A program made the position numbers and the translations under genes. Under the pieces are notes generated by a model. It did not search any database. It was not told the DNA's origin and saw only the letters and a list, made by a program, of their open reading frames with translations. This document shows positions 8,115 to 16,555 of a stretch of DNA of 64,000 nt, piece by piece (position 1 is the stretch's first letter; every line of letters starts with the position of its first letter). This DNA is from CAYVQF01 sp964454015 (GTDB taxonomy: Bacteria > Myxococcota_A > Bradymonadia > UBA4248): contig CAYVQF010000014.1 in NCBI GenBank assembly GCA_964454015.1, positions 1 to 64,000 of the forward strand, read 5' to 3'.

Positions 8115-10478
8115 CTACAGGTCTTCCTCAGGGATGCAGGCATGGGAGAGGCATTCATGGACCAGGTAGATCATGCCCGGCTCTGGGTAATGATGTTCGA
8201 TGAGGGTGCGCAAGCGTCGCAGCGCTTCTGAGTACTCCTGCCGCTGGAGATGTAAGTAGGTGCGCTGCTGGAGCAGCACCAAGTGCTGCGGTGCTTCGGC
8301 GAGGGCGGTGCTGAAATGGGTGGCGGCCATGGCCTCTTGGCTGCGGCGCAGCGCCAGGAAGCCCAGGGCGCAGTGGCCGTCGACGCCGTTGGCGAGGTGG
8401 GTCCAGTCCTGGGCGAAGAGGGGGTGATGGGCATCAAGGCAGGTGCAGGCCAAGCGCAAGCGCAAGGCTTGCTGGGTGAGGGCCAGGCGCCGCCAGTGGC
8501 CGGCTTGGAGATAGGCCACGAGGGGCGCGGCCCAGGCGGTGGAGGTGCTGTGCCAGGCACAGAGGAGGTCACAGGCCACGGGATCGAGGTCGCCGCTGGT
8601 CAGCGTGTGTAGATGGCGCTCGATGTCTGGGGTGGCGGCGGTGGAGATGGCGAGGGCGAGGGCGGCCACGGTGTGCTGCGCTTGGGGGAGTGCCTGGCCT
8701 GGTGCGCCGCGCAGGGCGGCGCGGGCGGCTCCGAGTCCGTGTTGTTCGCGGAGGAGGTCGAGCCAAGGGAGCAAGGTGAGGAGGTGTGGTGTCTCGGCAT
8801 AGGCTTGCTCGAGGATGGAGGTGGCCTCAGGGGCGGCGTCCAGGGCGACGAGGGCCCTGGCGATGCAGTGCCATAGCCGCAGTTCCTGTGGGAAGAAGTG
8901 GCGGCAGAAGTGGGCGGCGGCGAGGGCCAAGGTCATTTGCCGGGTGGCCTGGGCGACGAGGACGAGGTGTTTGGCGTAGGCGCGCAGGGAGGCCTGGATG
9001 GGCGGCGCGCACTGGTGGTAGAAGGCGAACGCCGCGGTCTGTTCGTCTTTTTGGAGAGAGATGTCGAGGCGCCACAGGGCGAGCAGATGTTGGTCGATGG
9101 TGGCGAGGTGGGCTCGTTCCCAGGCTTGGCAGGTCGCGTCGATGGCTTCTATTTGGCCCAGGCGAAGGCCTGCTTCACAGGCGGCGAGGGTGGCGGGCGA
9201 CGAGGGCGCGGCGTGGGTGTTCAGGGCGCTGAGGGTGGGATCGTTGGCGAGGGCGAGGGAAGGATCGCCATAGCGGGCGAAGAGGGCAGCCATGAGGCGG
9301 TGATCTGGCGCGACGGTGTTGAGCTCGTGGATGGCGCTTGCTGCCGTTGCGCCATCAGCGAGGGCGAGGGCGAGGATGGCCTTGGGGCCCTCGGCTTCGG
9401 GGAAGGGTTGGGCTTGGCGGGTGACCTTGTCCCAGGCGTGTTGGGCCGTGTCGAAATCTCCCAGGGCCATGGCCGTGGCGCCGAGATCGACCCAGATATC
9501 GGCCTGCTCTGGGTTTGCGGTGGCCAAGCGCTCGAGCTTGGCGGCGGCCGCAGCGAGCTCTCCCTCTTGGAGGGTGAGGGCGGCGTCATAGCGTCCGAGG
9601 AGGGGGTCCGTTGGGAAGCGCCAGAGGGCTTCCCTGATGACGAAGGTGGCTTCGGCGAAGTCGCCGCGGGCGAGGAGCGCGCCGCTTAGGAGTTGAATGG
9701 CGCGAAGGTTGTGGGGATCGTGGGTCAGGATGTCGGAGAGGATGTTCTGGGCGGGGAGGTAGTCGGCGTGCTGAATGAGGAGCTGGGCGGCGAGGAGGAG
9801 GGTGTTGAGGCGCTCGGGGTGGTCTTCGGCGAGGCGTTCCAGTCGCTGTCGTGCTTGGTGGTCGCGGCCGACGGCGAAGAGGCACTTGGCGAGAGCGAGG
9901 GCGGCGTGGTCGAAGCGTGGATCCAGGGTGAGGCAGTGTTCCAGGTGTTTGATCTGTTCGATGGCGGTCAGGGTGTGACCCAGGTGACGTACCCAGAAAT
10001 AGCGCTGGATGGCGTCGAAGTGGCGAGAGGGCACGACGGCGTAGGCGTCGCGTTGGCGTTGGCTGGGCTCGAGGCCGAGGTGGCGGTGGATGAGGCACAC
10101 GGCGCTGACATTGAGGCTATAGAGCCAGGCTTTGGGTTGGCGTAGCTCCCAGGTGCGGGGCGGGTCATGGTCGTGCAACTTCAGCGTAAGGGAAGCGTGG
10201 TCGTCAGTGAGCTGGAGGTGGGTAGTGAGGAGCAGGTCGTCGGGCCCGAGGGCGTGGTTGTTCACCGTGGGGTCGTGGCGCAGGGCTTCCCACAGGGAGT
10301 GGGATGGGAGGGCTTCGGGATCAGCGGGCGGTGCGACGAAGTGGCACTGGAGGTGGCCAAAGAGGGGCAGGCGCCCGGCCAGGTCGCGGGTGAGTTCGGC
10401 CTCGAGGATGGCGCATTGACTGCGTTTGGGCGCGCTTTCGTCGCCATGGGTGCGGGGGAACAGGTAGAGGTGCAGCAT
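8115..10478 (-). CDS. TPR-repeat protein of unknown function
   Basis: A 787-residue alpha-helical protein. The first 150 residues form a separate N-terminal region of mixed strand and helix (MLHLYLFPRTHGDESAPK onward), containing a short predicted hydrophobic stretch but no convincing signal peptide. From about residue 190 on there are repeated 34-residue TPR-like units, e.g. LEHCLTLDPRFDHAALALAK, YLPAQNILSDILTHDPHN and GDFAEATFVIREALWRFPTD. TPR arrays mediate protein-protein contacts. It follows the small lipoprotein gene after nine bases, so the two are co-transcribed. No catalytic motif is visible. Confidence 0.72.
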   Translation of the reverse strand: MLHLYLFPRTHGDESAPKRSQCAILEAELTRDLAGRLPLFGHLQCHFVAPPADPEALPSHSLWEALRHDPTVNNHALGPDDLLLTTHLQLTDDHASLTLKLHDHDPPRTWELRQPKAWLYSLNVSAVCLIHRHLGLEPSQRQRDAYAVVPSRHFDAIQRYFWVRHLGHTLTAIEQIKHLEHCLTLDPRFDHAALALAKCLFAVGRDHQARQRLERLAEDHPERLNTLLLAAQLLIQHADYLPAQNILSDILTHDPHNLRAIQLLSGALLARGDFAEATFVIREALWRFPTDPLLGRYDAALTLQEGELAAAAAKLERLATANPEQADIWVDLGATAMALGDFDTAQHAWDKVTRQAQPFPEAEGPKAILALALADGATAASAIHELNTVAPDHRLMAALFARYGDPSLALANDPTLSALNTHAAPSSPATLAACEAGLRLGQIEAIDATCQAWERAHLATIDQHLLALWRLDISLQKDEQTAAFAFYHQCAPPIQASLRAYAKHLVLVAQATRQMTLALAAAHFCRHFFPQELRLWHCIARALVALDAAPEATSILEQAYAETPHLLTLLPWLDLLREQHGLGAARAALRGAPGQALPQAQHTVAALALAISTAATPDIERHLHTLTSGDLDPVACDLLCAWHSTSTAWAAPLVAYLQAGHWRRLALTQQALRLRLACTCLDAHHPLFAQDWTHLANGVDGHCALGFLALRRSQEAMAATHFSTALAEAPQHLVLLQQRTYLHLQRQEYSEALRRLRTLIEHHYPEPGMIYLVHECLSHACIPEEDL

Positions 10479-10487
10479 GACGCTCGC

Positions 10488-10943
10488 CTACATACCCCGT
10501 GCTCGGGCGATGTCACGGAGGAGGTGGTCCAGGCCTTCGACGTGATAGATGGACCAGCGCAGGTAGGAGCGCTCCATTTCGAAGTAGAGGGTCCAAGACT
10601 TGGGGTCGGCGTTGCCGCGTTGGGGGACGTAGACCACGACCTCGACGTAGGAGAGCTTCGTGGTTTCGTCGACTTCGACGTCTTCGCTGATTTCCCAGTA
10701 GTCGGTGAAGCCGCGGTAGTGCTCTGAGGCGAAGGCCGTGCCGAGGGCGCGGAAGTTCTGGCGGAGGGTCTCGTCTTCGACCATTTCTTCCATGACGCGG
10801 AAGTCTCTGGCGGCGAGGGCGCGCATGAGGCGTTGGGCAGCGTCGGGGGCGGGTTCGAAGATGAGCTTGCAGCCGCCGAGGGTGAGGCAGAGGAGGAAGC
10901 AGGTGAGCAAGGTGGCGCTGAGGGGTAGGCGCATGTGGGTCAT
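10488..10943 (-). CDS. Small lipoprotein of unknown function
   Basis: A 151-residue product from the ATG at 10943, which has GAGG about eight bases upstream and opens a classical lipoprotein signal (hydrophobic LSATLLTCFLLCLTLGGC, lipobox LGGC). The mature part has a helical start (RLMRALAARDFRVMEEMVED) and then four or more beta strands (LSYVEVVVYV, SWTLYFEMER), a layout like the NTF2/SnoaL-like or DUF4878-type small lipoproteins that carry a ligand-binding cone fold. That resemblance is only by secondary structure. It is the first gene of the two-gene unit with the TPR protein. Confidence 0.7.
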   Translation of the reverse strand: MTHMRLPLSATLLTCFLLCLTLGGCKLIFEPAPDAAQRLMRALAARDFRVMEEMVEDETLRQNFRALGTAFASEHYRGFTDYWEISEDVEVDETTKLSYVEVVVYVPQRGNADPKSWTLYFEMERSYLRWSIYHVEGLDHLLRDIARARGM

Positions 10944-11340
10944 GGGAGATCCTCGCGGCGAGCCGGTGGGTGGCACCCAAGGTGAGGTGCGCGTGGACGG
11001 GACCATTGTAGAGTTGGTGGGCGGGAAAAGCTAGGCGAGATGGGCGGGAGCGACGTTTGGCGCGTGGTTCGTGGGGGATAGTGGGTGGGGGACTTGGCGC
11101 GGTGCTCGAGGGGTGAGCGTTGGCGCCGGCGTCGGTGAGCGCGCCCGGGCGTCCAAATGTGTGTGGATCCAGAAGAAAAGTGGATCGATGGTTGAGAATT
11201 TGGGGCGTTGGGGATGAAAATGGCGCAACTTTGGGTTGTCAGAGCCGCGCTGGTGTTCAAGAAAGAGCGCCGCATGCAAATCGCCGGCGCTCGGCCGCGA
11301 TGGTCGGGGTGTCGGCCGCTCAACAGGGGAGCAGAGGGTT
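10944..11340. other. Divergent intergenic region between the lipoprotein and moxR genes
   Basis: About 400 bases with no supported gene. A TACAAT on the minus strand (11010-11005) could be the -10 of the lipoprotein/TPR unit, but no -35 matches at the right spacing. For the moxR operon I see only a weak TTGAGA at 11192. The region should hold both promoters. Confidence 0.5.
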
Positions 11341-12327
11341 ATGGCGGGAGCAGGATTGGACGAGGACATTCGGCATTTGCAGCAGCGTTTTGCGGAGGTC
11401 AAGAGCGAGATTGGCAAGGTGGTGGTGGGCCAGGATGGGATGGTGCATCGCTTGCTGATCGGGCTGATTGCTGGCGGTCACGTGTTGCTGGAAGGCGTGC
11501 CTGGTTTGGCCAAGACGCTGTTGGTGCGGACCTTGGCGTCGTGTCTGTCGGCGTCGTTTGCGCGGATTCAGTTTACGCCGGACATGTTGCCAGGCGACGT
11601 GGTGGGTACGGAGGTTTTCAATCCGCAGTCGTCGACGTTTACGGTGAAGAAGGGGCCGGTGTTTGGCCACTTGGTGTTGGCCGACGAGATCAACCGGGCG
11701 CCGGCCAAGGTGCAGTCGGCGTTGTTGGAGGCGATGCAGGAGCGGCAAGTGACCATTGGCTCGGAGACGTTTTTGCTGCCTGAGCCGTTCATGGTGTTGG
11801 CGACGCAGAATCCGATTGAGCAAGAGGGGACGTATCCGCTTCCGGAGGCGCAACTCGATCGTTTCATGCTCAAGGTTTTGGTGGACTATTTGAGCAAAGA
11901 CGATGAGGTGAAGGTGGTGGAGCGGATGGCCGGTGCGGGCGCCGAGCCGAAGGCGGCGACGTGTTTGAGCGGCGAAGAGGTGATGCGGGCGCGGGCGGTG
12001 GCCCAGCAGATTTTCGTGGACGAGAAGATCACGCGTTATGTGGTGGAGTTGGTGCACGCGACGCGTTGTCCCAAGGATGCGGGGTTGGCGGGCTTGGCGC
12101 CGCTCATCGAGAACGGGGCGAGCACGCGGGGCTCGATCAATTTGGTGAAGGCGGCCAAGGCGCATGCGCTGTTGCAAGGGCGCAACTACATCAGCCCGCA
12201 CGACATCAAGAGCGTGGCGCCGGATGTGCTGCGGCATCGGGTGTTGCTGACCTATGAAGCAGAGGCCGAGGGCAAGCGTGCCGACGAGATCGTGCAGACG
12301 ATCTTGGAGAGTATCCCTGTGCCATGA
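11341..12327 (+). CDS. moxR: MoxR-family AAA+ ATPase
   Basis: A 328-residue MoxR ATPase. The Walker A variant GVPGLAKT (about 52-59), the Walker B segment LVLADEINRAP (about 112-122), the sensor-1 region VLATQNPIEQEGTYPLPEAQLDRFM and the C-terminal lid are all present and family-typical. MoxR proteins act as chaperone-like ATPases for VWA proteins encoded next to them. The ATG at 11341 follows AGAGG by six bases and is preferred to an upstream in-frame start. It leads the Bat-type operon; the DUF58 gene begins 22 bases after its stop. Confidence 0.95.
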   Translation: MAGAGLDEDIRHLQQRFAEVKSEIGKVVVGQDGMVHRLLIGLIAGGHVLLEGVPGLAKTLLVRTLASCLSASFARIQFTPDMLPGDVVGTEVFNPQSSTFTVKKGPVFGHLVLADEINRAPAKVQSALLEAMQERQVTIGSETFLLPEPFMVLATQNPIEQEGTYPLPEAQLDRFMLKVLVDYLSKDDEVKVVERMAGAGAEPKAATCLSGEEVMRARAVAQQIFVDEKITRYVVELVHATRCPKDAGLAGLAPLIENGASTRGSINLVKAAKAHALLQGRNYISPHDIKSVAPDVLRHRVLLTYEAEAEGKRADEIVQTILESIPVP

Positions 12328-12349
12328 GGTCAGGACCTTGGGGGGCGCC

Positions 12350-13327
12350 ATGCTGAGTTCGGAAATCATTCGCCAAGTCAAGCAGCTTCAGATCAAGACG
12401 GGGCGCCAGGTGGCGGACGTCTTGGCGGGCCAGTACCTCTCGGTGTTCAAAGGGGTGGGGGTGGAGTTCGACGAGGTGAGGCCCTACGTGCCTGGGGATG
12501 ACGTGCGGTCCATCGACTGGAACGTGACGGCGCGCATGGGTTTGCCTTATGTCAAGCGCTTCGTGGAGGAGCGGGAGCTGACGGTGCTGTTGGTGGTGGA
12601 CGTGAGCGCCTCGCAGGACTTTGGTTCGGGTCAGCGCTCCAAGCGCGAGGCGGCGACAGAGCTTTCGGCGCTGCTGGCGTTTTCTGCGATTCAGAACGAC
12701 GACAAGATCGGCTTGTTGCTCTTTCAAGGTGGGGCTGAGACCTATATACCGCCGCGCAAGACGCAGAAGCACGCCTTGCGGGTGGTGCGTGAGGTGTTGG
12801 CGCGGGGTGCTGGGGCGGAGGCTCCCGAGGCGCGGGCGAGCTGGCGGCGATTGCCGGCGATGGTGTGGGCGCGCTTGCGACGGCTGAAGGCGTTGACCCA
12901 GCGGGGTCGCAGCCGGGGCACCAACATCGCCCTGGCGCTGGAGTTTTGTCAGAAGGTGCTGCGGCGCAAGGCGGTGCTCTTTTTGATTTCCGACTTCATC
13001 GACGAGGGCTATCTCAAGGCTCTGCAGGCGGCCAACCGGAAGCACGACGTGATCGCCGTCTTGGTGACGGACCGGCGCGAGCTGGAGGTGGGCGATGTGG
13101 GTTTGCTGACCATCGAGGATGCCGAGAGCGGGGCGACGGCCGTGGTCGATACGGGCTCGCGTTCCTTCCGGGAGGCCGTCGCGGCGCAGGGTGCGCAGCG
13201 TCTCGAGGCGCTGCGGGGGCGCTTTCGGGCTTCAGGGGTCGATTTTATCACGGTGGACGCGACGGCGTCGGTGGTGGAACCGCTGCTGGCCTTCTTTCAG
13301 CAGCGACAGCGCAGGATACGACGTTGA
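12350..13327 (+). CDS. DUF58 / VWA-like protein of the MoxR operon
   Basis: 325 residues. The DUF58 signature is clear: VRPYVPGDDVRSIDWNVTAR followed by PYVKRFVEERELTVLLVVD. A MIDAS-like DVSAS follows directly, so the protein carries the VWA-type fold usual for the family. Members are partners of MoxR and are linked to membrane-complex assembly and stress tolerance. It has no membrane span and should be cytoplasmic. It lies between moxR and the lipoprotein gene, with one base to the latter, so the genes are translated together. Confidence 0.93.
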   Translation: MLSSEIIRQVKQLQIKTGRQVADVLAGQYLSVFKGVGVEFDEVRPYVPGDDVRSIDWNVTARMGLPYVKRFVEERELTVLLVVDVSASQDFGSGQRSKREAATELSALLAFSAIQNDDKIGLLLFQGGAETYIPPRKTQKHALRVVREVLARGAGAEAPEARASWRRLPAMVWARLRRLKALTQRGRSRGTNIALALEFCQKVLRRKAVLFLISDFIDEGYLKALQAANRKHDVIAVLVTDRRELEVGDVGLLTIEDAESGATAVVDTGSRSFREAVAAQGAQRLEALRGRFRASGVDFITVDATASVVEPLLAFFQQRQRRIRR

Positions 13328-13328
13328 C

Positions 13329-14399
13329 ATGCGATGTTTGACTTGGGACAGCAAGGGGCCGCAGGCGTTGGCGCCGACCCGAGCTTGGATGGTGTTGGCG
13401 CTGTGGGCGGTGGTGGGCTGTAGCTCGGCCGATGAGGGGCCGGTGCCGGTGGCCGCCGACGACAGCGACGCCTTGGTCAAGGAGAGCGTGGTGGGGCCGG
13501 TGAAGGCGGTGGTGCGCGTGACGCCACGGGCACCGGTCTTGGGTGATCCCGTGCGGGTGACCCTTCAGGTCGAAGCCGAGGCGGGGGTGGAGGTGTTCAT
13601 GCCGGCCTTTGGCGACCAGCTTGGCCGTTTTGGCATTGCGGAGTACGCGCCGACGCACGCTGTGGGCAGCGATGGTGGGAGCGTGCACGTGCAGCGCTAT
13701 ACGCTGGAGGTTCCCATGAGCGGTCGCCAGCGCATCCCCTCCTTTTTGGTGGAGTTCAGCGATCGCCGCGACGACAGGGCGGCGGAGGTGCAGGAGTTGT
13801 TGACCGAGGAGGTGGTGCTGGAGGTGGCGAGCGTGCTGCCTGCCGATGTGGTCAGCCCGGGGCTCAAGCCGCCTCGCGACGCGCTGCCAGAGTTGCCGGC
13901 GCGGGAGCGCCAGGTTTCTTGGGCGCAGTCAGGGTGGCTGTGGGGTGGCATGGGGTTTTTGGTGTTGGGCTTGGTCGGGGCGGCGGTGTGGTGGCGGCGT
14001 AGGCGTCGGGTGGCGCAGCAGCGGTCGGCCTTTGAGATCGCTTGGGAGGCGCTATTGGCGCTGGAGGCGGAGCCGCTTCCGCGCGGCGAGGAAGTGGACG
14101 CATGGTATGTAAGGTTGAGCGGGATCGTGCGCGCCTTCATCGAGGGTCGTTATGGCTTGCGGGCGCCGAAGTTGACGACGGAAGAGTTTCTTCTTTTGGC
14201 GGGGCGTTCGGAGGTGCTGAAGGTGCAGCATCGGGCGACGCTGGCGGCGCTCTTGGAGCGCGCCGACCGGGTGAAGTTTACGGCTTACCAGCCAGCGGCC
14301 GAAGAGAGCGCTGAGGCTTTGGCGTCGGCGCGCCGCTTTTTGGAGGAGTCGAGGGAAGAGGAGACGCGAGAAGAGGTCTCCGTGGCGCGTGCGGCGTGA
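13329..14399 (+). CDS. Membrane lipoprotein with DUF4381-like C-terminal domain
   Basis: 356 residues from the ATG at 13329, one base after the DUF58 stop. The N-terminus is a lipoprotein signal ending WAVVGCSS. The outer part (about 30-195) is a beta-rich, Ig-like region (VVRVTPRAPVLGDPVRVTLQ). A membrane span at about 197-221 (GWLWGGMGFLVLGLVGAAVW) is followed by a basic stop-transfer and a cytoplasmic helical domain containing YVRLSGIVRAFIEGRYGL, typical of DUF4381 proteins found between DUF58 and batA genes. In other operons DUF4381 proteins are not lipoproteins, so the extra lipobox is unusual. It probably anchors the MoxR/VWA complex to the membrane. Confidence 0.8.
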   Translation: MRCLTWDSKGPQALAPTRAWMVLALWAVVGCSSADEGPVPVAADDSDALVKESVVGPVKAVVRVTPRAPVLGDPVRVTLQVEAEAGVEVFMPAFGDQLGRFGIAEYAPTHAVGSDGGSVHVQRYTLEVPMSGRQRIPSFLVEFSDRRDDRAAEVQELLTEEVVLEVASVLPADVVSPGLKPPRDALPELPARERQVSWAQSGWLWGGMGFLVLGLVGAAVWWRRRRRVAQQRSAFEIAWEALLALEAEPLPRGEEVDAWYVRLSGIVRAFIEGRYGLRAPKLTTEEFLLLAGRSEVLKVQHRATLAALLERADRVKFTAYQPAAEESAEALASARRFLEESREEETREEVSVARAA

Positions 14400-14439
14400 G
14401 TGGCCGCGATGGATGGGATGTGATGAATTGGGGATGGCG

Positions 14440-15468
14440 ATGAATTGGCCGGACTTTCGCGAACCCTTGCTGCTTTGGACCTGCTTGTTGGCGGTGCCTG
14501 CGTATTTTTTGGTGCGAGCGCCGCTGGGTCGGCTTCGTTTCTCTGCCCTCTCGCTGTGGCCGCGGCGGCACGCGAGTTGGCGGGTGCGGATGGCCTGGCT
14601 GCCAGCGGGGCTGCTCGCCGGTGGGGTGGTGCTGCTGGGGGTGGCGCTGGCGGGGCCGCGTCTGCCAGGCGGGATGGTGCGCGAGCGGCGGGAAGGCATC
14701 GCGATCATGATGGTGATGGACCTCTCGGGTTCGATGGCGGCGTTGGACATGTCGACAGAGCAGCTTGAGCGCACGCGTCTGGATGCAGTGAAGGAGATAT
14801 TCATCGATTTCGTGCAGGGCACCGATGGGGGTCTCAGCGGGCGTCCCGATGATGCGATTGGTCTGATTTCCTTTGCGCGTTATGCCGATACGAGTTGTCC
14901 ATTGACGCTGGATCACGCGTCTTTGGTGAGCATCGCGCGGGATTTGGAGATCGTGCGGAGCCGCGCCGAGGATGGGACGGCCCTGGGTGACGCTTTGGGG
15001 CTCGCGGTGGAGCGTCTGCGGGAGTCGAAGGCCCGCTCACGGGTGGCGATCCTGTTGACCGATGGGGTGTCGAACACGGGGGTGGAGGCGCCGCTCGACG
15101 CCGCCAAGGTGGCAGCATCGCAAGGGATCAAGGTCTACACCGTGGGGGTGGGGAGCATTGGTTTTGCGCCGGTGCGGGTCGAGGATCCCTTCAGCGGTCG
15201 CAGCGTCTTGCGTCAGGTGCCGGTGGACGTGGACGAGCCGACCTTGGAAGAGATCGCGCGGATGACCGGGGGGGTCTTCTTTCGGGCGACGGACGCGCGG
15301 GCGCTGGCGCAGGTCTATGAAGAGATCGACGCCCTGGAGAAGACGGAGATCCATGAGGAGCGCTTCGTCCTCTACCGGGAGCTCTTCGAGTTGACGACGG
15401 CGGCAGCCTTGGTGCTGGTCGGGTTGGGGTGGTTGTTGGGGGCGAGTGTGTTTAGGCGCCTGCCCTGA
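14440..15468 (+). CDS. batA: BatA-like VWA-domain membrane protein
   Basis: A 342-residue VWA protein. Two N-terminal membrane spans (about 8-25 and 50-70) precede the VWA domain, whose metal-ion site DLSGS is intact (VMDLSGSMAALDM), with the later Thr and Asp (GTALGDAL, LLTDGVSNTG). A last span at about 315-335 closes the protein. BatA-type proteins form membrane complexes with BatB and are implicated in aerotolerance or envelope stress in Bacteroides and Francisella; the exact biochemical role is unsettled. Several in-frame ATGs exist at the start; 14440 has GGGG six bases upstream. Confidence 0.9.
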   Translation: MNWPDFREPLLLWTCLLAVPAYFLVRAPLGRLRFSALSLWPRRHASWRVRMAWLPAGLLAGGVVLLGVALAGPRLPGGMVRERREGIAIMMVMDLSGSMAALDMSTEQLERTRLDAVKEIFIDFVQGTDGGLSGRPDDAIGLISFARYADTSCPLTLDHASLVSIARDLEIVRSRAEDGTALGDALGLAVERLRESKARSRVAILLTDGVSNTGVEAPLDAAKVAASQGIKVYTVGVGSIGFAPVRVEDPFSGRSVLRQVPVDVDEPTLEEIARMTGGVFFRATDARALAQVYEEIDALEKTEIHEERFVLYRELFELTTAAALVLVGLGWLLGASVFRRLP

Positions 15469-15484
15469 GAGCAGAGGGAGCGGC

Positions 15485-16555
15485 ATGAGCGGCATGGAAT
15501 TTTTACATCCCGAGCGCATCCATTTGGTGTGGGTGGTGGTGGCGCTGGTGGCGCTGTTGGCAGCGTTGGAGGTGCGGCGCGGCGACGCGTTGCGGCGGAT
15601 GCTGAGCTCGGTGATGCAGGGGCGTTTGGTGCTGCAGGCGAGTCGGTGGCGGCGCAGCTTGCGCTTGGTTTTCGTTGCCCTGACGGGGCTGGGTTGTGTG
15701 GTGGCGCTGATGCGGCCCCAGGTGACGCGGACGGAGATGCACTACGCCAAGAAGGGGAGCGCCGACATTTTCGTGGTCTTGGATGTTTCCAAGAGCATGT
15801 TGGCGGCGGACGTGGCGCCGAACCGGTTGGAGCGGGCCAAGGCCGAGGTGCGGGATATGTTGCCGGCTTTGGAGATGCACCGCGTGGGTCTCATCGCCTT
15901 TGCGGGGCGGGCGGCCATTTTGGCACCGCTGACGACGGATCACGCTTTCTTTCGTTTGGCTTTGGAGTCTGCTGATCCACGGAGCGTGAGTTTGGGCGGC
16001 ACCCGCATCGGCGACGCGATAAGGAAGGCGTTGGATGCATTTGGTGAGACGGGCGGTGCCAGGGCGATTTTGCTGATCACCGATGGCGAGGACCAGGGCT
16101 CGAGTCCCCTCGATGCGGCGCACGCGGCGCGGAGCGCTGGGGTGCCCATCGTCGCGGTGGGCTTTGGCTCTGAGGAGGGGAGTCAGTTGCAGGTGCCCGA
16201 CGCCCAGAGCGGGGCGCTGACGACGGTGGTGGATCATCGCGGGGTGGCCGTGGTGTCGCGCATGGATGGGGAGCTGTTGCGGGAGATCGCCATGGCGACC
16301 AAAGGGGTCTTCATCCCTGCGGGGACAGGGGTTTTGGATTTGGAGGGGATCCTGGAGACCTATGTGCTGCCGTTGGTCGATGCGCCGGCGCAGGCCCGGG
16401 AGCGCACCACGCGGACGGAGCTCTTTCAGTGGTTCATCGCCGGTGCGCTCTTGGCGCTGCTCGGGGCGATGTTGACGGAGTCTCGGCTTTTCTCGACGAC
16501 CCTGCGTCGTGGTACAGCGGCGCCGAAGGGTGGCTCTGAGGTGATGTGGTCATGA
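15485..16555 (+). CDS. batB: BatB-like VWA-domain membrane protein
   Basis: 356 residues with the BatB order: two N-terminal spans (about 14-31 and 55-78), then a VWA domain with an intact metal site (FVVLDVSKSMLAADV) and the supporting LLITDGEDQG, and a C-terminal span (WFIAGALLALLGAMLTES). BatB pairs with BatA and with TPR protein BatC. The ATG at 15485 has AGAGGGAG seven bases upstream. Its TGA overlaps the ATG of the next gene, so translation is coupled. Confidence 0.9.
   Translation: MSGMEFLHPERIHLVWVVVALVALLAALEVRRGDALRRMLSSVMQGRLVLQASRWRRSLRLVFVALTGLGCVVALMRPQVTRTEMHYAKKGSADIFVVLDVSKSMLAADVAPNRLERAKAEVRDMLPALEMHRVGLIAFAGRAAILAPLTTDHAFFRLALESADPRSVSLGGTRIGDAIRKALDAFGETGGARAILLITDGEDQGSSPLDAAHAARSAGVPIVAVGFGSEEGSQLQVPDAQSGALTTVVDHRGVAVVSRMDGELLREIAMATKGVFIPAGTGVLDLEGILETYVLPLVDAPAQARERTTRTELFQWFIAGALLALLGAMLTESRLFSTTLRRGTAAPKGGSEVMWS

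Noticed and set aside
11341..12327. MoxR ATPase as part of a ternary-type or MoxR-vWA-beta-propeller defence or stress system
   Set aside because: The full downstream order of DUF58, batA, batB, batC and batDE genes fits the Bat operon better.
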